Positions 24,666-37,477 are shown, counted from the first letter of the stretch. The stretch is DNA of 64,000 nucleotides from Gadus chalcogrammus (GCF_026213295.1 NC_079432.1:13651223-13715222), one strand, 5' to 3'. Program-made: numbers and translations. The notes: generated by a model not told the origin, from the letters alone.

Positions 24666-25719
24666 GTGAGGGAGCCAGGCCTGTCCTACCCCTCTGAATC
24701 AAGAAGGGGGGGGGGGGCACTTCCTTTATTAAGGGATGCCAACTACAGGGGCGAGATGGGAACCAAACAAAACCGAATTAATATGCTCTCGTAAAGGCTT
24801 GACTGTCGCCAGAGGTGTCGCTGTCATTGCCATGTTAATTTTTCATGTTTTTGTCCGTTGCCCGGCTCTAGTTGACAATATCTGATCCGATGTTTATAAT
24901 CTGGTTTGTCTGTTTTTAGTCTGTTTTTATTGTAGGTCTTTTTTGATAGTGGGTAGGGATGACTTAGTGTGTGTGTGTGTGTGGGGGTGTGTGTGTGTGT
25001 GTGTGTGTGTGTGAGTGGGTGTGTATGTGCTTGGTTTAAATATCATGTTTGCACTAGGAACCATATGCTGCCAGATTATCAGACTCTCAACCTCTAAATG
25101 GTGTGGACATAATCCCTTTGCCGCCTCCTTCTCATTCCCCCCCCCCCCCCCCCCTCCCCTTCACTCTCTCTCTATCTGTACTGTGGAGGGATATTTTCCG
25201 ATAAATCTGACCTTGATCATTTCACTGAGCGAGAGCGTAGGCCTCCTCGCGTCTCCACGTATCACCAGAGAGCACAAACACCACATATTTAAAAAAAAAT
25301 TAAGTTGGTTATTTTTGTGTTCATTTGAAGGTTGACCATAGCAAACCGTTTACCAAGCAGTGCTTCGAGTTATCGGCACAGAAATGGCACAAAGAGAAAA
25401 CGCCCTACAAATAATGGGTAAATGCATAAACCCTGACGGTTGAAAGAGGCAGATTTCATCAAACAGTCTGAATCCAGCCACAGAATAATGGCCTGTGTGT
25501 TTATACTGGATAACCAGCAGCGGCCAGGCCAGCAAAGTGACTAGTGAGCTAAAAACGCAGTCGGCCCGTTTAGCTCCAGGGCCCATAAGCCAACACGAGT
25601 GGAGTAGATTTAATATTGTCTAAAGACGCACTAACGCTAATGGACAGAGGTCGTCCAAGGCTCTTGGTGTGTGTGTGTGTGTGTGTGCGCGTGTGTGTGC
25701 GTGCGTGCGAATGTGCGTG

Positions 25720-25755
<36 letters not shown>

Positions 25756-27800
25756 ACGGGGGCAGGGGGCTCTTATTGGGTCATCCTGGATGTTTTCTAT
25801 TGTCACGTCCCCCCTCAGGGTGTGTGTACTGACCTGGATTCAGTACCTCAGTGGTCCTGGTGCTTTGCCCCCTGCTAATAATGGAGGAGGGGGGCGCACT
25901 CGTCATGTGGGGTCTGGGCTTATTATATGAGATGCTTGAAACTAAATGAAAGCGGCTAGTGATGTTGAACCCAGTAACACGGCAGGGAGGAGGGCTGTCT
26001 CCACACGTTTGTGTGGCCAAGATCGTGAGCCGCGGGGAGATTACCGATTTTTTCTTGTTGCCGTGAGGCATTACTGGACGGATCACAATTCGATAGATTT
26101 ATATATTTTTTGTATTATATTGAACTATAAAGTAGCTGTGGGCAGGATCGGCCGGATTAACTTAATACCGTATGATGTTGTTCTGCTGCCAGAGCAACAC
26201 AACTCTGTTGTGCTGCTGATGACATCCCTAAGCAGGGCTTAAGATCACAAAAACATCTATACTGTGGATTTGATGACATACTAGCGACAAATAGCCGTTG
26301 AGGCTCAATAAAACGAACACATGTTAAAAACACCACGGCCGTTATGACGAGGTTACAGTGAAGAGTGTGGAATAATGACTGCGGCAGGACATTAAGAGAT
26401 TATTTAACAATAACACAGTAATCAACATGTGTCAGTGGTGACAGGGGACTTGTTGTGCCTCGGCTCCTATACAGATCAAGACGGCCCTCTATGGGATCCG
26501 TCCACCAGTATTATTGTTATTCAGATTAAATAATATCCCATACAGTAGTACCCTTGGTATTATAGTTATCACGACTCTGCCTGGTTGAAACACATTTGGC
26601 AGTTGCTATTGTCTTTTTTGTAAACGGTATTGTGACCAATCCCGGGTAAATATTTGTACACTTTGCAAAAATTGTTTTATTTAACACGACAAATTGTGCC
26701 AAAGGCTGAATTTCTTGTGTGCTGCTGCAAGTGAAATAACGACCACAGCCCGCCGTGGATATATTGACGTGGGCCACGGACACCGCGCTTACAATTTACC
26801 TCACCGGGTCTGGTCATTGACTAATTCAAACACGGGGCTTGGCTATCTGGAGCTGTAGTTTGTATCCACAGCCTGAGGGAATCAGAGTGCCGTCCCTGAG
26901 GCTGCACGGTGGAATCCAGAGCCCGAGGTGAAATGAAACCCTGGGACAACATTTGAAAATAGAGGGCTGTGCGTGTGCAGACTCCCCTCGGGTCAAAAAC
27001 CGAAAGGCAACAAAAAGTCTAGCCGTTGAGTTTATCGCGGCGTTGCAGTTGAAAGAGGTAGAAAAAAAGCGGTTAATTGATTTGTTAGTTATTATTCATT
27101 TTAGACGTCACGGTTAACGTCTTTTCCATTGGAGCGGTGCCAGTGGAGTCCGCCGCGCACACACATGGTTCCTTACATGGAACTGTTGGGAGAGCACGGC
27201 CCACCTAACGCTAAGCAGGCCTGCACCCCGCACTGCAGCGGGGAGGCCTGAGCGTGTCTCACATGATGAACTAGGGCTCTTTTTTTTTCCCTCTGATTTG
27301 GAGAGCGTCCATGTGCTTCCCAACGGCCTACAGTCTGGATGAGTCAGACATTTTATTCCGATTAGTTATGGATGACAGTGTTTTACGGACCCGGCGAAGG
27401 TGGGAGAGGGAGAGATTACCAGGAAATTCAAATGAGTCACTCGTCAGGAATGCTCTTCAAAAGAACAGTTTTAGTTTGGTTTCAGGCCTAGGTTCTCACA
27501 GATGCATTCCATTAAAGTTTGTTGCTGTCTTTTCGCAGCAAACCGTTTAGTTATTGGAGGACCTTTCCTGAACCAAACCCACTCAAATTTCAGTGGGATT
27601 TAGCGGGGGTCCCGGTTCTCATTGTTTCCTTAAAACAGGCTTACTTTTATTATTAGTTGTTTTTTCTATTCTTGTTTTTGCACTGTGAAAAAAGTCAAGA
27701 AAGAGAAAGAAAACCAACCAAGTGTCTCACTCAGAAATGTCTGAAGGCAAAATAAAAAATCAAATTAGACCAAAATCCAATAAACATTGTGGTTCTTCAG
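24666..27800 (+). other. ptprt: ptprt intron before the transmembrane exon
   Basis: Contains a G/GT-rich stretch (24970-25020), an 18-base poly-C (25137-25154) and short GT tracts (25671-25750). Otherwise it looks unique. I looked for an extra alternatively spliced phase-1 exon here but could not support one. Confidence 0.7.
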
Positions 27801-27936
27801 GTGCGACCGAGGAGCCAGAAGTGGTCCCGGACCCGGCCAAGCAGACGGACCGGGTGGTGAAGATTGCGGGCATCAGTGCCGGCGTCCTGGTCTTCATTCT
27901 CCTGGTGCTAGTGGCCATCCTGCTGGTGAAGAAGAG
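27801..27936 (+). CDS. ptprt: ptprt exon: transmembrane helix
   Basis: Acceptor TTCTTCAG ends at 27800 and donor GTAAGT starts at 27937. It encodes (G)ATEEPEVVPDPAKQTDRVV, then KIAGISAGVLVFILLVLVAI and LLVKK. The roughly 22 hydrophobic residues from IAGISAG to AILLV are the single transmembrane helix, with the KK stop-transfer on the cytoplasmic side. The exon ends in AG, so the next codon is Arg in both splice versions. Confidence 0.96.
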
Positions 27937-30244
27937 GTAAGTGATCCAACTCACACACACACACACACACACACACTCCCCAGGCCCTCACCCGAACACA
28001 CACACATACACACAAACACACACACACCACAATGAGAGGAGAACAAGTCGGCCACACACACACGTCGCACACATGTAGGACTTGCCACCCGAACGCAGCA
28101 ACACGCTCACTCGCTCACAGCGCTCTCGTTGTTGTGCTGTTGTTGTGTTGGTTCCAGTGTGCGTGCTGCACCATACGAGCCATCCATCTACCATGTCATC
28201 CACCATTACCGTTGATCTCCCTTCTGAACCAGCCTTCTGCTTCCCCTGTCTCGTAGCCATAGTGGTTGTGGTTGTTTTTAATGGATCGCATTGGTGCGCG
28301 GCGGGGGCTGGCTATGACCTCTGACCTGGGGAGCTTCCTCTCTATTGAGGCGTTGTTGAGGCACAGTCAGTCCTGAGGTGCTTTAACAGAACATCTAGGG
28401 CTGTGGCAGGAAGTGAAGAGTAGGACTGAGGCTAGGAGGAGGATTTAGCATAAGGATCACAGGGAACTTAATGAAGAACTAGGTTCTAAAAAACAACCCG
28501 GAGCACTTTTCACTGCCTCCAGTTGTGCAGAAAGTAAGATGATTTGATTTGAGGATTTTTCCCCTTTCCGTCGTTAAAGTGCTGACTAGAGACTAAAACA
28601 ATTCGGTATTGAATAAGGATAAGGGCTAAGGGGGGGCTGTGGACAACACCCCGGTCTTGATTGGTTTTCAGGCGTCTGGGTCACGCATGACCTCATTATT
28701 GATTGATCATTATTGAAGTCAGGGACCTGTAGCCAGTAGTGCTTTGGTAGTGGCATTGTGGACACAGCGGGGAGAAAGGTATTAAACTCATGGAAGTGCC
28801 CCCAGGCACAATTGAGATGCAGAAATGTGGTGAGGATTTATTTTTTGATTCCAAAGCGTTTGCCTCGAATGACCAATCCAAAGCACAGAGTCCTATGGTG
28901 TGCATTCATTACAAGGCAGTGCAGTTGAACATATTTCTAAAAGGTAATGACAAATATCAGAAAGGGCGTTTAAAATGTACAGCTGATGCATGACCACCAC
29001 CACTGTATTCTGTCGTCACTCGTCATTGAAATGCTAATACACGGTCCAAGTTATTCTAGGGGCAGCACATCCTTCTACAGCCTGTACCATGGTCCACCAA
29101 CGGGCTCGCTGTTTGAGTGTTTGAGAGCCTCTGTTATAGCCTACAGGGTGTAATAGCAGTAGCTACCGCCCTCAGCTTTAGTCTCTTCATCGTCAGCGTG
29201 AGGTGTATGGCGCCATCGTGCGGCCATTTAATGTACTGCAGACAGGTTTCTTAACGACGCGCGGGCCCTACCCTAGCCTTCATGCTGTATATCGTGATCC
29301 ATTCATCTGGTTAATGATGGTGTTCTAATAAAAGCTTAAAATGAACAACGAAAAGGGAATGTATTTTGTCAATCTGAATTCCTGAGCGGCTTCACATATA
29401 TTAGAGGTGTATCCCGGCAATGAAAAATCAAGTCCTTTTAAATGATTGTGTATTTAGCACCCCCTCCTCTTTTTTTTCTTTTTTACCTCCACTATATATG
29501 CTAATGCATTACTTGACCCAGTCTGTCATCGTTTTATTAAAGTCGTTAACTATGAATTACAGAGATGGGGAAGCGGGGGTCTAGGTCCCGTTAATCATGA
29601 TGTCGTGGATGAGAGGCGGTATTTCACCACGGAGCGCACAACAACATCACTAATAAAAAGACGAACGCGCACCAGGCGAACAGGCAGATGTTGGGTGTGG
29701 GCGACGTGGTGATGCTGCGTCGGTGGTTATTCTCAGACAATACATGTACTGTGCCGGTCAAGTTATGCTCAACAGTTTTTTGTCACCATATAATGTATTT
29801 CAGTAGGGTAATATACAGGAAAAGAGTTGCAAAAACAACCAAATAAATAAAAGTTACAAATGTACTGAATCTATATTATAAAATCGCATTTGTCTCAGGC
29901 AGGCTCACAGGACCAATTAGGGCGGTTATATGTTTTCCTGGGCACAGGGCACATATTTACCTGTGTTAGCGCGCACACGTGTTTTAGTGGGAAGTGAATA
30001 AACACGGCGTGCGTCTACCTCTCCGTCGACCCTCATTTGAGGTCCCCTGTTTGGAACGCGCCGCAGCCCTGTTATAGCAGGTGTAATGAGGAAACTGTCA
30101 CTTTGCATACGCCCCCTAGGAGACCATTGTAAATATCATCCACATTTACATTTATTGGCTTTGCCAAAAGTCTGAAGCGGAGCAGCGTTCCAAAAAGTGC
30201 AAACCAACCATTAATAATCGACATGCATCGTATATATTCTACTG

Positions 30245-30293
<49 letters not shown>

Positions 30294-31891
30294 CCCATTG
30301 TGGCCAATTAAAATACATTGGGTAGTTAGCAGTGACTCCTGGTCTCCAGGCAACAGTGGCAGTCTGACCCTTTTTGACTTTTCAGCTCTTTTCTTATTTT
30401 CCCCATAATTATCACGATGAATTAAATTCAGCACATTTGGTCCCACTAAAGCACATGCCTTGATTTATTAAAATTTCTGCTGAGGTCACAAATGAACCCT
30501 GCTGCGAGAAAGCTATCATTGTATTACTTATATTTGACCAGGGAGGTACTTAATGTACGTTAATACACCCAGACATACACTCTTATTATATTAATAACCA
30601 TCAGGTTTGGATGGAGCATCTGTGTCTCTAGTACAAGCCAAGATTGCGAACTGATTCTTGGCAAATGTGACATTTAAACACCAGACCTACAATTATCTTC
30701 TTCTCAAAAGTAAATCTCAAACGTCTCTTATAATTATTAATATAAATCGTGTTATGATATAATGGAAATCATACAATTACAATGTAATTGTTCTTTGTGA
30801 TACCTTTCTGTTATTCATGGGATACACTGGTAAACAATACTACTATATTACATCCATGATTTTCTCTAAAAGTTGCTTGGGTGATTTCTGGCTTTTAAGT
30901 TATATCTGATGCTAGAATTGTAGGTTGTATATGTTTGAGGACTGTAAGCCAACATTTCTAAGAAATTCATGACGTGAAGTATATGAATTGTAGTGAAGCA
31001 CAGAAAGTTTATTTTTTGCATTATCTTTAATACATTTGTTAGGGTTCCGATTTTGGTAGTTTGTTCTCTTTTGCAAACCACTTAATTTCGGTTGAATCTC
31101 GGGATAATTTCAGCTATGACAACCTTCGGGAGATTATATTTATTTCACCAAGACGCTTTGTGAATTGTGATTAATGTCTGTGTACATTTGAGGGTTGTGC
31201 CAAAAAGTTACTGTTAGATTTAATAATTTTTCTGAAAGGGTTCCAGGGAGATCAATCTTCATTATCATCATTTTATTTTTGACTTTTTACAACTTTGAAC
31301 AATACTGCATCTTTAAAATGGTGGGACATGATGGCATCATAATGACATCATGCTTGTTTTACAGGAAGTTGAAACGCCTGCTGCATTAATTGAACAGATC
31401 TGGTGTCTTTCAATGCACCCAATGTTAAATATGTATATGTAGTGATAGTGACGATAATAACACAATATTAAGGGATAAAGATATTTACATTTCTAAACAA
31501 GATCAATCAGGTCAACAGGCAGCTTTTTAGAGAGGCCTGTGTTCACTTTAACAAAACGGTAGAGAATTAAAGAATATCTACAAAGTAAGTGAAATGCATG
31601 ATGATAAATGTGTCTTCATATTTAATTGTACCGTCACCATATTCTTTTTAAGTGTGGCTGTCATAATATTAATCTAGACTTGAGCTTTAGCTGTAAAGTA
31701 AACTGTATTAGCCAATACTCCCCTGCATGCCCTGGAGGTAGTCTCAGATGTAAGATAGGAAAACGACTGTTTTCATTTTGTTTATTTGATGTAATGTTGG
31801 TGGTTGGGGACAGGACAGGGAATGTCCTAATATGCATATTCATGACCCTTGTGTCTCACTCTTTGCTTTTTTGATTGGCTCACAACCCAAG
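27937..31891 (+). other. ptprt: ptprt intron upstream of the 30-nt microexon
   Basis: CA-rich tract at 27952-28025 and (TA)n at 30247-30291. Most of the rest (28300-31850) is AT-rich unique sequence. Two TGCATG hexamers (31595-31600, 31724-31729), the Rbfox-binding motif, lie within 300 bases of the microexon. Confidence 0.7.
30247..30291 (+). repeat. (TA)n microsatellite
   Basis: About 22 AT units, self-complementary. Confidence 0.95.
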
Positions 31892-31921
31892 GAGGACCTA
31901 CTATTCATACTCTTATTACCT
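31892..31921 (+). CDS. ptprt: ptprt 30-nt alternative microexon (juxtamembrane)
   Basis: A good pyrimidine tract and CCCAAG (AG 31890-31891) precede it and GTAAGT follows at 31922. Inserted between the flanking exons it reads VKKR-RTYYSYSYYL-KLAKK. As I remember it, PTPRK carries VKKRRNAYSYSYYLKLAKK at exactly this point, so homology supports a true exon. The length of 30 nt keeps the frame whether included or skipped. It adds five tyrosines next to the membrane, potentially phosphorylatable. It was not tested by transcripts. Confidence 0.85.
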
Positions 31922-32743
31922 GTAAGTAGACCACCAATCAACGACCAGCTAACCAAGCTGCTGCTATCTTAATGGGCAAACTAGTGGCTAGATGTTGTTC
32001 CTTTTCTTCTTTTTATTAATTTACATTTTTTTTTAAAGATGCAGTATACTTTTTTCAAGACAAAACACATTATCAACTCTAATCAACCAGCCTCTGCCAT
32101 CCTCATTGACGTCTTTCCAGGGTCAGGGTCAATTCACCTTCATTCCAGCCAACTACTTCTACGGTGTATTCCTTTTATACCCATGCTTAAATACCGCCAT
32201 TTTTCATTTTCTATTTTAATTTTTGTCAACAATTTTTATATTTTGGGAGGACGACCAAGAAAGGGAAAACGCTGTCTAGAATGAAGTATATCATCCTAGC
32301 CGAGGCCTACAACAGTAGTTTGCTGGAGTGGTTGAACTGAAAGTGGATTGACCTCAGCCCTGGTATCCTCTACATGCGACAAAGTTGCTCAGATGTAGGA
32401 TGTAAGCAGGCCTCAAGTGGGACGCTTCGAACCCCCCGCTGGTGTTATTTGAAAAAAGAATGCTGCACTGTCTAAGGATGTAGCTCTTTGTGTGCATGTA
32501 GTCATGTGATCACCCATCCACCCATCAAGTCACAGGTGTCATGGGGATTCTGGAGGACTCTTTCCTATTGGTGGATTAGAAGCTACCTGTTTACTGTTAT
32601 GCGAAAGGGTGTTTCTTGAAGTGTTTTTAATAGCTCTTGGGTGGTGTTTTTTCTTTATCTGGTGGTGTGAGAACTACTCTCTTTCTAGTGTTGGTCTTTA
32701 CAGAGCAGTCTTTTTCACTACTTCACCCTCTCACAAACTCGTT

Positions 32744-32832
<89 letters not shown>
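32744..32832 (+). repeat. (AC)n microsatellite
   Basis: About 44 uninterrupted AC units. Confidence 0.95.
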
Positions 32833-32835
<3 letters not shown>

Positions 32836-33365
32836 GTGTGCTGCTTTGGTCGGCTTTTGCTAACACTGTCTTTCTACTGAGTGTGTGTTTGTGTGTGAGC
32901 GGTGGTCATACATGTGGCGGTGGCGTATCTCAGGTCAAGAGGTAAAACCAATTACACCTAGCATGCTCTCTTATTATCGCTGCTGTGTTCTGGGGAAAGG
33001 TAAGAGCCCTACACATCTTAAGTTGGGCCACAGTGGGCAAAGGTTCACCAAACTTCATCCCACATGTGTGTTTTCTAAAAAAAGAAAAAGACTCCTGAGG
33101 ATTATGATGGTTGGATGGTGGTGGGATCTATAAGTCAGCTTTTGGGATGTTGGCCTAACTGGTGAATGTCTGGCTTATAATAAAGTTCCTGCATGCTCTG
33201 CCATGCTTGAAGTACCCCTTGTCTCACCCCCAGGCCCCTTCCCCCCTATTTGATATCTGGGATGCACAAGTCGGAGTTTGTCCCTAGCCTGCCAACCTTC
33301 TTAAAGTCTTAAATATTGTATTCTGTTATTGGATCTCTAGGTAAACTCAGTCAAATGTTGGTGCA

Positions 33366-33440
33366 AAGGCCCTTTACACAGAGGTCTCATCATAGGACAT
33401 ACACAGGTCACGCTCATAACACTAATTATGGATCTGCTCC
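33366..33440 (+). repeat. Dispersed intronic repeat, copy A
   Basis: Contains CACAGAGGTCTCATCATAGG and GCTCATAACACTAATTATGG. The reverse complement of 42288-42346 and the short segment 22103-22135 share these strings, so this is a dispersed family. Its class is unknown. Confidence 0.65.
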
Positions 33441-34640
33441 TTAGATATTCAACGACAAAGGTAGGAGACATATCTTTGAACGTTTAAGTCTCCTGCCCTT
33501 TTACATCGAAGGAGAAGGCCGATAATTACTGTCATGAGGAATAACCAGTGCTTTTCTTACGATGACATCTTTATGAAAAAGGTCTATTGGGGTCCTAAGG
33601 TGACAATGGCTGCATTCTCTTGCTGGAAATGATGTGAACGCTGGCTCGGCTTTACATTTTTTCAAAGGAGGGAAGGCAGCCCTCCATCCCCTGATCTGAC
33701 AAAGAGCAGAATGACAAGTAACAGAATCAAGTTGAATACAAATATTTCCAATAACGTTTTTATATTCCTGCAATACTACCTTGATCTTGACATGATCCTA
33801 AGCCCTGTGATGCGTATTTGCTCTGCCCTGCCTTGCTATTCATTGCTCTGGTGAATGGGTGTCTTTGGACACTAATGGATTCCTTTCCTGAAAAGACTAA
33901 AACGAAAAAAATAAGGCTATTTGACAGCTATCATCTGGCAGCTGCCTTATATATCACCCTCGTTCACGACAGGTTTTTTTCCCCGGTGTTTCTCGTTCAT
34001 TGATGTCGGTTTTCCCCTCTGACGGTGGTTATGCTTCTTCCCACACACTCCTGTTAGAGCCCACGGACTGTTAAATAAATGCCGTCTTCTACACACACCT
34101 TTCTTTCATCCTCCCCAAATCTCTCCCCCCTGTCCATCCTTGGTTTGCTCTTGTTTGTTGCTCTTCTCTGATGGAGGAATCAGCAGTCGGCAGACCTCGG
34201 CTCTTGCTGTACATTTCTAAACCTAACCTTCTGACAACAATGCATTGCCATGCTTGCCTCCAGGAAATGTCAAATTGGTTAAAGTTATTCCTTACTTTAG
34301 CAAAATGACCCTATGTGAAGAGAGAGTAACCAAGCACTAATTTCAAACATCGGTGCCCATCACTGCCTGTGGTGTGATGACACACATGGTGTTTGGATCT
34401 GGGTTTCTGTTTGACTCAACTCGGGGTTAGCCTGTTGTTGTCACTTGCACCAAGATCATCTTTAAGTGTTTGGTTACTCTTTGTTGAAAGTACTTCAGCA
34501 AACCAATCAGCTTAGAAAGAAAAGCCAATCTTTTATTACTTCACACCATTTCCTGCAAGACTGGGAAGAGTTAGAGGCAATCCTGGGAGGGGAGAAATGA
34601 AGCAGGGCTGCTGTGGTTTGGTCTCATTTTGTCTCTTCTC

Positions 34641-34859
34641 CAACTTTCTCTCTGTCTCTCTATCTCTGTCTCTCTCCGTCTCTCTCTCGCTCTGTCTTTC
34701 TGTGTCTGTCTCTCTCTCTCTGTCCATCTGTCTCTTTTTCTCTCTGTCTCTCTCTGTCGCTAGTCTCTGTCTCTCTCTCTGTCTCTTTGTCTCTCTCTGT
34801 CTCTCTCTCTGTCTCTGTCTCTCTCTGTCTCTGTCTCTCTCTCTCTGTCTCTCTCTCTG

Positions 34860-34910
<51 letters not shown>

Positions 34911-34917
34911 GTCTCGT
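34641..34917 (+). repeat. TCTC/TCTGTC pyrimidine-rich array
   Basis: About 275 bases of CTCTGTCTCTCT-type sequence, almost pure pyrimidine, ending 22 bases before the acceptor of the next exon. The reverse strand reads as an Arg/Glu-rich open frame, which is an artefact. Confidence 0.9.
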
Positions 34918-34939
34918 ACTACCGTGACAATCTTGACAG

Positions 34940-35103
34940 AAAACTGGCGAAGAAGCGCAAAGACGCCATTGGAACGACGCGGCAGGAGATGACCCACATG
35001 GTGAACGCGATGGACCGTAGCTATGCCGACCAGAGCACCCTTCACGGCGAGGACCCCATGGCCGTGACCTTCATGGATTCGCACAGCTTCACCGCCAACA
35101 GAT
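34940..35103 (+). CDS. ptprt: ptprt exon: cytoplasmic juxtamembrane segment
   Basis: Acceptor CTTGACAG ends at 34939 and donor GTAGGT starts at 35104. It encodes (R)[19 protein letters not shown], then [20 protein letters not shown] and [15 protein letters not shown] plus one base T. KLAKKRK and [18 protein letters not shown] are type IIB juxtamembrane signatures, weakly related to cadherin cytoplasmic sequence. Confidence 0.95.
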
Positions 35104-35630
35104 GTAGGTCCATCTCCTGTAGGGCTCCGTTTGTGGGGCATTGAAAATGTATTTTGTAACCCAATGCCTGACCTACATTTTGTTTATGGCCTTATAACTA
35201 TTTACATCCGTTATTCATTTTTAATGTACAGATTGTAATCCATCCTATGTGCTTAACTATTCTAGCTGTTCTATTTGTATTCTATTCTATTTTCTGTTTT
35301 CTTCTTCTAACATCTAACAACCACCAACATGACGGAAAACTTTCCACCAACCATTATTTGGTTGTTTCTAAAAGAGAACCGTATTTTTTGTTGACTGCGT
35401 CAACAATGTAGAGGGTGTGTTTTATAGTCAATGTTAATATGGGATCTCACATTCCCATTTTGATCAGTGGAGATATACTCTTTCTGAGCCATGTGTGTGC
35501 GCTCATGGACATATCCAGTTATGTGTGCGTTTATCCCAGGTCCAGTGATGGTTATCCCTGGTATCTGCCCGACCTCAATCTAAGACTCCCCCATGTAAAC
35601 TTGCGTTGCTCACCTTGTTTCTTCTTGCAG
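35104..35630 (+). other. ptprt: ptprt intron
   Basis: 527 bases, AT-rich in its first half, with no repeat seen. Confidence 0.8.
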
Positions 35631-35666
35631 TGCCCAATGACCCCCTGGTGCCCACTGCTGTGCTAG
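35631..35666 (+). CDS. ptprt: ptprt 36-nt microexon
   Basis: The acceptor is TTCTTGCAG (ends 35630) and the donor GTGAGA (starts 35667). With the T from the previous exon it reads LPNDPLVPTAVL. Its last G joins AC of the next constitutive exon to give Asp (DENHS). If skipped, T joins AC to give Tyr (RYENHS). Both versions stay in frame. I recall LPNDPLVPTAVL from vertebrate PTPRT isoforms. Confidence 0.85.
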   Translation, partial: CPMTPWCPLLC

Positions 35667-36990
35667 GTGAGACCAATGGCCTCATGGCTTCCAACCGCCA
35701 ACCATTACGTGACCCATCGTGTAGTAGTCGTCAACAGTCACCCCATCCCCCCAAAACCCCATCACGCCATGTTCAGTCTCTATGTTTGTAGGTGTGTAAT
35801 CCCAGCTCCCTGTATTCCTTTTGCCGTTGAATCGCCACATACAGTGTGTGCATGGGATCTGACCAGGGCCGGACGTTTCACAGTGCTCGTACGCGCACTG
35901 CACCATGGGTGAAGTTGTGAGCGCCACGTGTTTCGTGGAGGACACGGTTTGGTAACTAAGTATGCGTTTCAAACCGGCTGAATCATTGAAATCCCAGCTG
36001 TGGTTTCTGGGACGGGCACAAGCTGTATTGATGTTGATTCCGTTATCGCTTTCCCACGATACACATTCCCCCACGGAGACCTCATTATTTCCACAGCGTT
36101 GGCTGGTTTTCAGATGTGTCCCCGAAAATGCATTGAGCCAAATTTTTGAATGGAAAGAAGACACATTTCACACTGTGGAAAAAATGGCTGCAGATTACAG
36201 CCACGACATCGAGTTCAAAAACAAAATAATTGCATCTGTGTGCTCCAGTGTGCCACTATGTATTTGTCTGGATAGCTGTTCCGGTACGGCTATAGGCCCT
36301 ATTTGGCTACCTGCCATCTTGGTGTGCAGGGAAATTATTTATTTCCCCCCTCCCTAGATACGTTAGCTGTTGCGGCTCACGTCCATGTGAGTGAATTATG
36401 AAAGCTTTAGCCTTCCTGAATTTGATGTAGCTCTAACTCTAGGGGGGTTACACGGCGTGGCTTGTTTGTCTCCGGTCTCCGGTGAAGTGTGACACCATGC
36501 AGCGCCAGAAGAGGCCCCCGGGGGCCAGGGTTAACACCCCGCCGCGCGCACCACCCCGCGCCAACTAACAAAATCATGTTGATTAGCTCGCGGTTAGCCC
36601 GCCCTCTAATGGGAAGTGAAGACTGCACTCACAACCTGTCCCGGACTATCACGTCACCGGCCGGGGGGGCAAGTTAAGGGAGTTGAGACACAATTGTCTG
36701 GTCGAGTTTGCTGCTAATTGGCCTAATGAGGAACTCTTTTGGCTGTGGTGTCTGCCAGCCCGACGTGGCCAACAGAGCTGAGCCGGAGAAAATAAAGGGT
36801 GTCAGTTCATAATCATCAGCAGCGGTAGAAGAGATGGGTCAGTCATGGGACGGACACATCCGGCTCGGCCCAAAAATGCACGTTTCAGCGAATGAATACC
36901 CACTATAGTCCGATTAGTATTGGTCAGTATCCGATGTCCATATGAATATGATGAGCACCGACAGATGATCCCCATCTATCCCCGTGTGCA

Positions 36991-37028
<38 letters not shown>

Positions 37029-37313
37029 ATGTCTGCACAAGTGCGCGTCTTGTGTGCGGTTTTCATCCAGCCACACTGCTATGTCAGTTGAGGAGTGCCG
37101 GCTGTGACTTAGCGCACCATTCCGCCGCAATCGTAAGAGTCCTCCACATTTGGTTCCCGTGTGTAGATCCATTGTGCCCCTCTCCTGCATTCAGCCCCCT
37201 CCATGGTCAACAGTCGAGCTAACCACAATCCATCAGGATCGCCTCTTACGTCCCCCTTAACCCCCCGACTAAACCTCTGCTCTCTCTCTTCCTCTTGCTG
37301 CTGCGACCTCTAG
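35667..37313 (+). other. ptprt: ptprt intron between two microexons
   Basis: Mostly unique sequence, with a short (GT)n at 36992-37022. No exon-like segment is seen other than the 12-nt candidate at its end. Confidence 0.75.
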
Positions 37314-37325
37314 TCCCTATCACCG
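37314..37325 (+). CDS. ptprt: Candidate 12-nt ptprt microexon
   Basis: TCCCTATCACCG is bounded by a good pyrimidine tract with CTCTAG and by a near-consensus donor GTGAGT. Its phase (starts at codon position 2, ends at position 1) fits exactly between exons 34940-35103 or 35631-35666 and the exon at 37478. It would insert FPIT or VPIT before DENHS. Splice signals and phase support it; I have no remembered homologue to confirm it. Confidence 0.45.
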
Positions 37326-37477
37326 GTGAGTAGACCGCAGACAGACCCTCTGTCCTCTCAAGGGTCGCTCCGGTCCGAGCGCTCGCCAACGCGTGTTTGA
37401 CACCATCCCGCATCCCCCCCCGCCGTTTTTGACGCTCTCCCCCTCTACCCCCACCCTTCTCCCCCCCCCCCCCCCAG

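Larger units (their letters stand above)
31922..34939 (+). other. ptprt: ptprt intron downstream of the microexon
   Basis: Contains (AC)n at 32744-32832, one copy of a dispersed repeat at about 33366-33440, and a long TCTGTC-type pyrimidine tract (34641-34917) that runs into the acceptor. Other parts look unique. Confidence 0.75.

Noticed and set aside
34536..35141. 201-residue minus-strand frame rich in Arg/Glu
   Set aside because: It is the reverse of a TCTGTC-type tract plus the antisense of a real ptprt exon.
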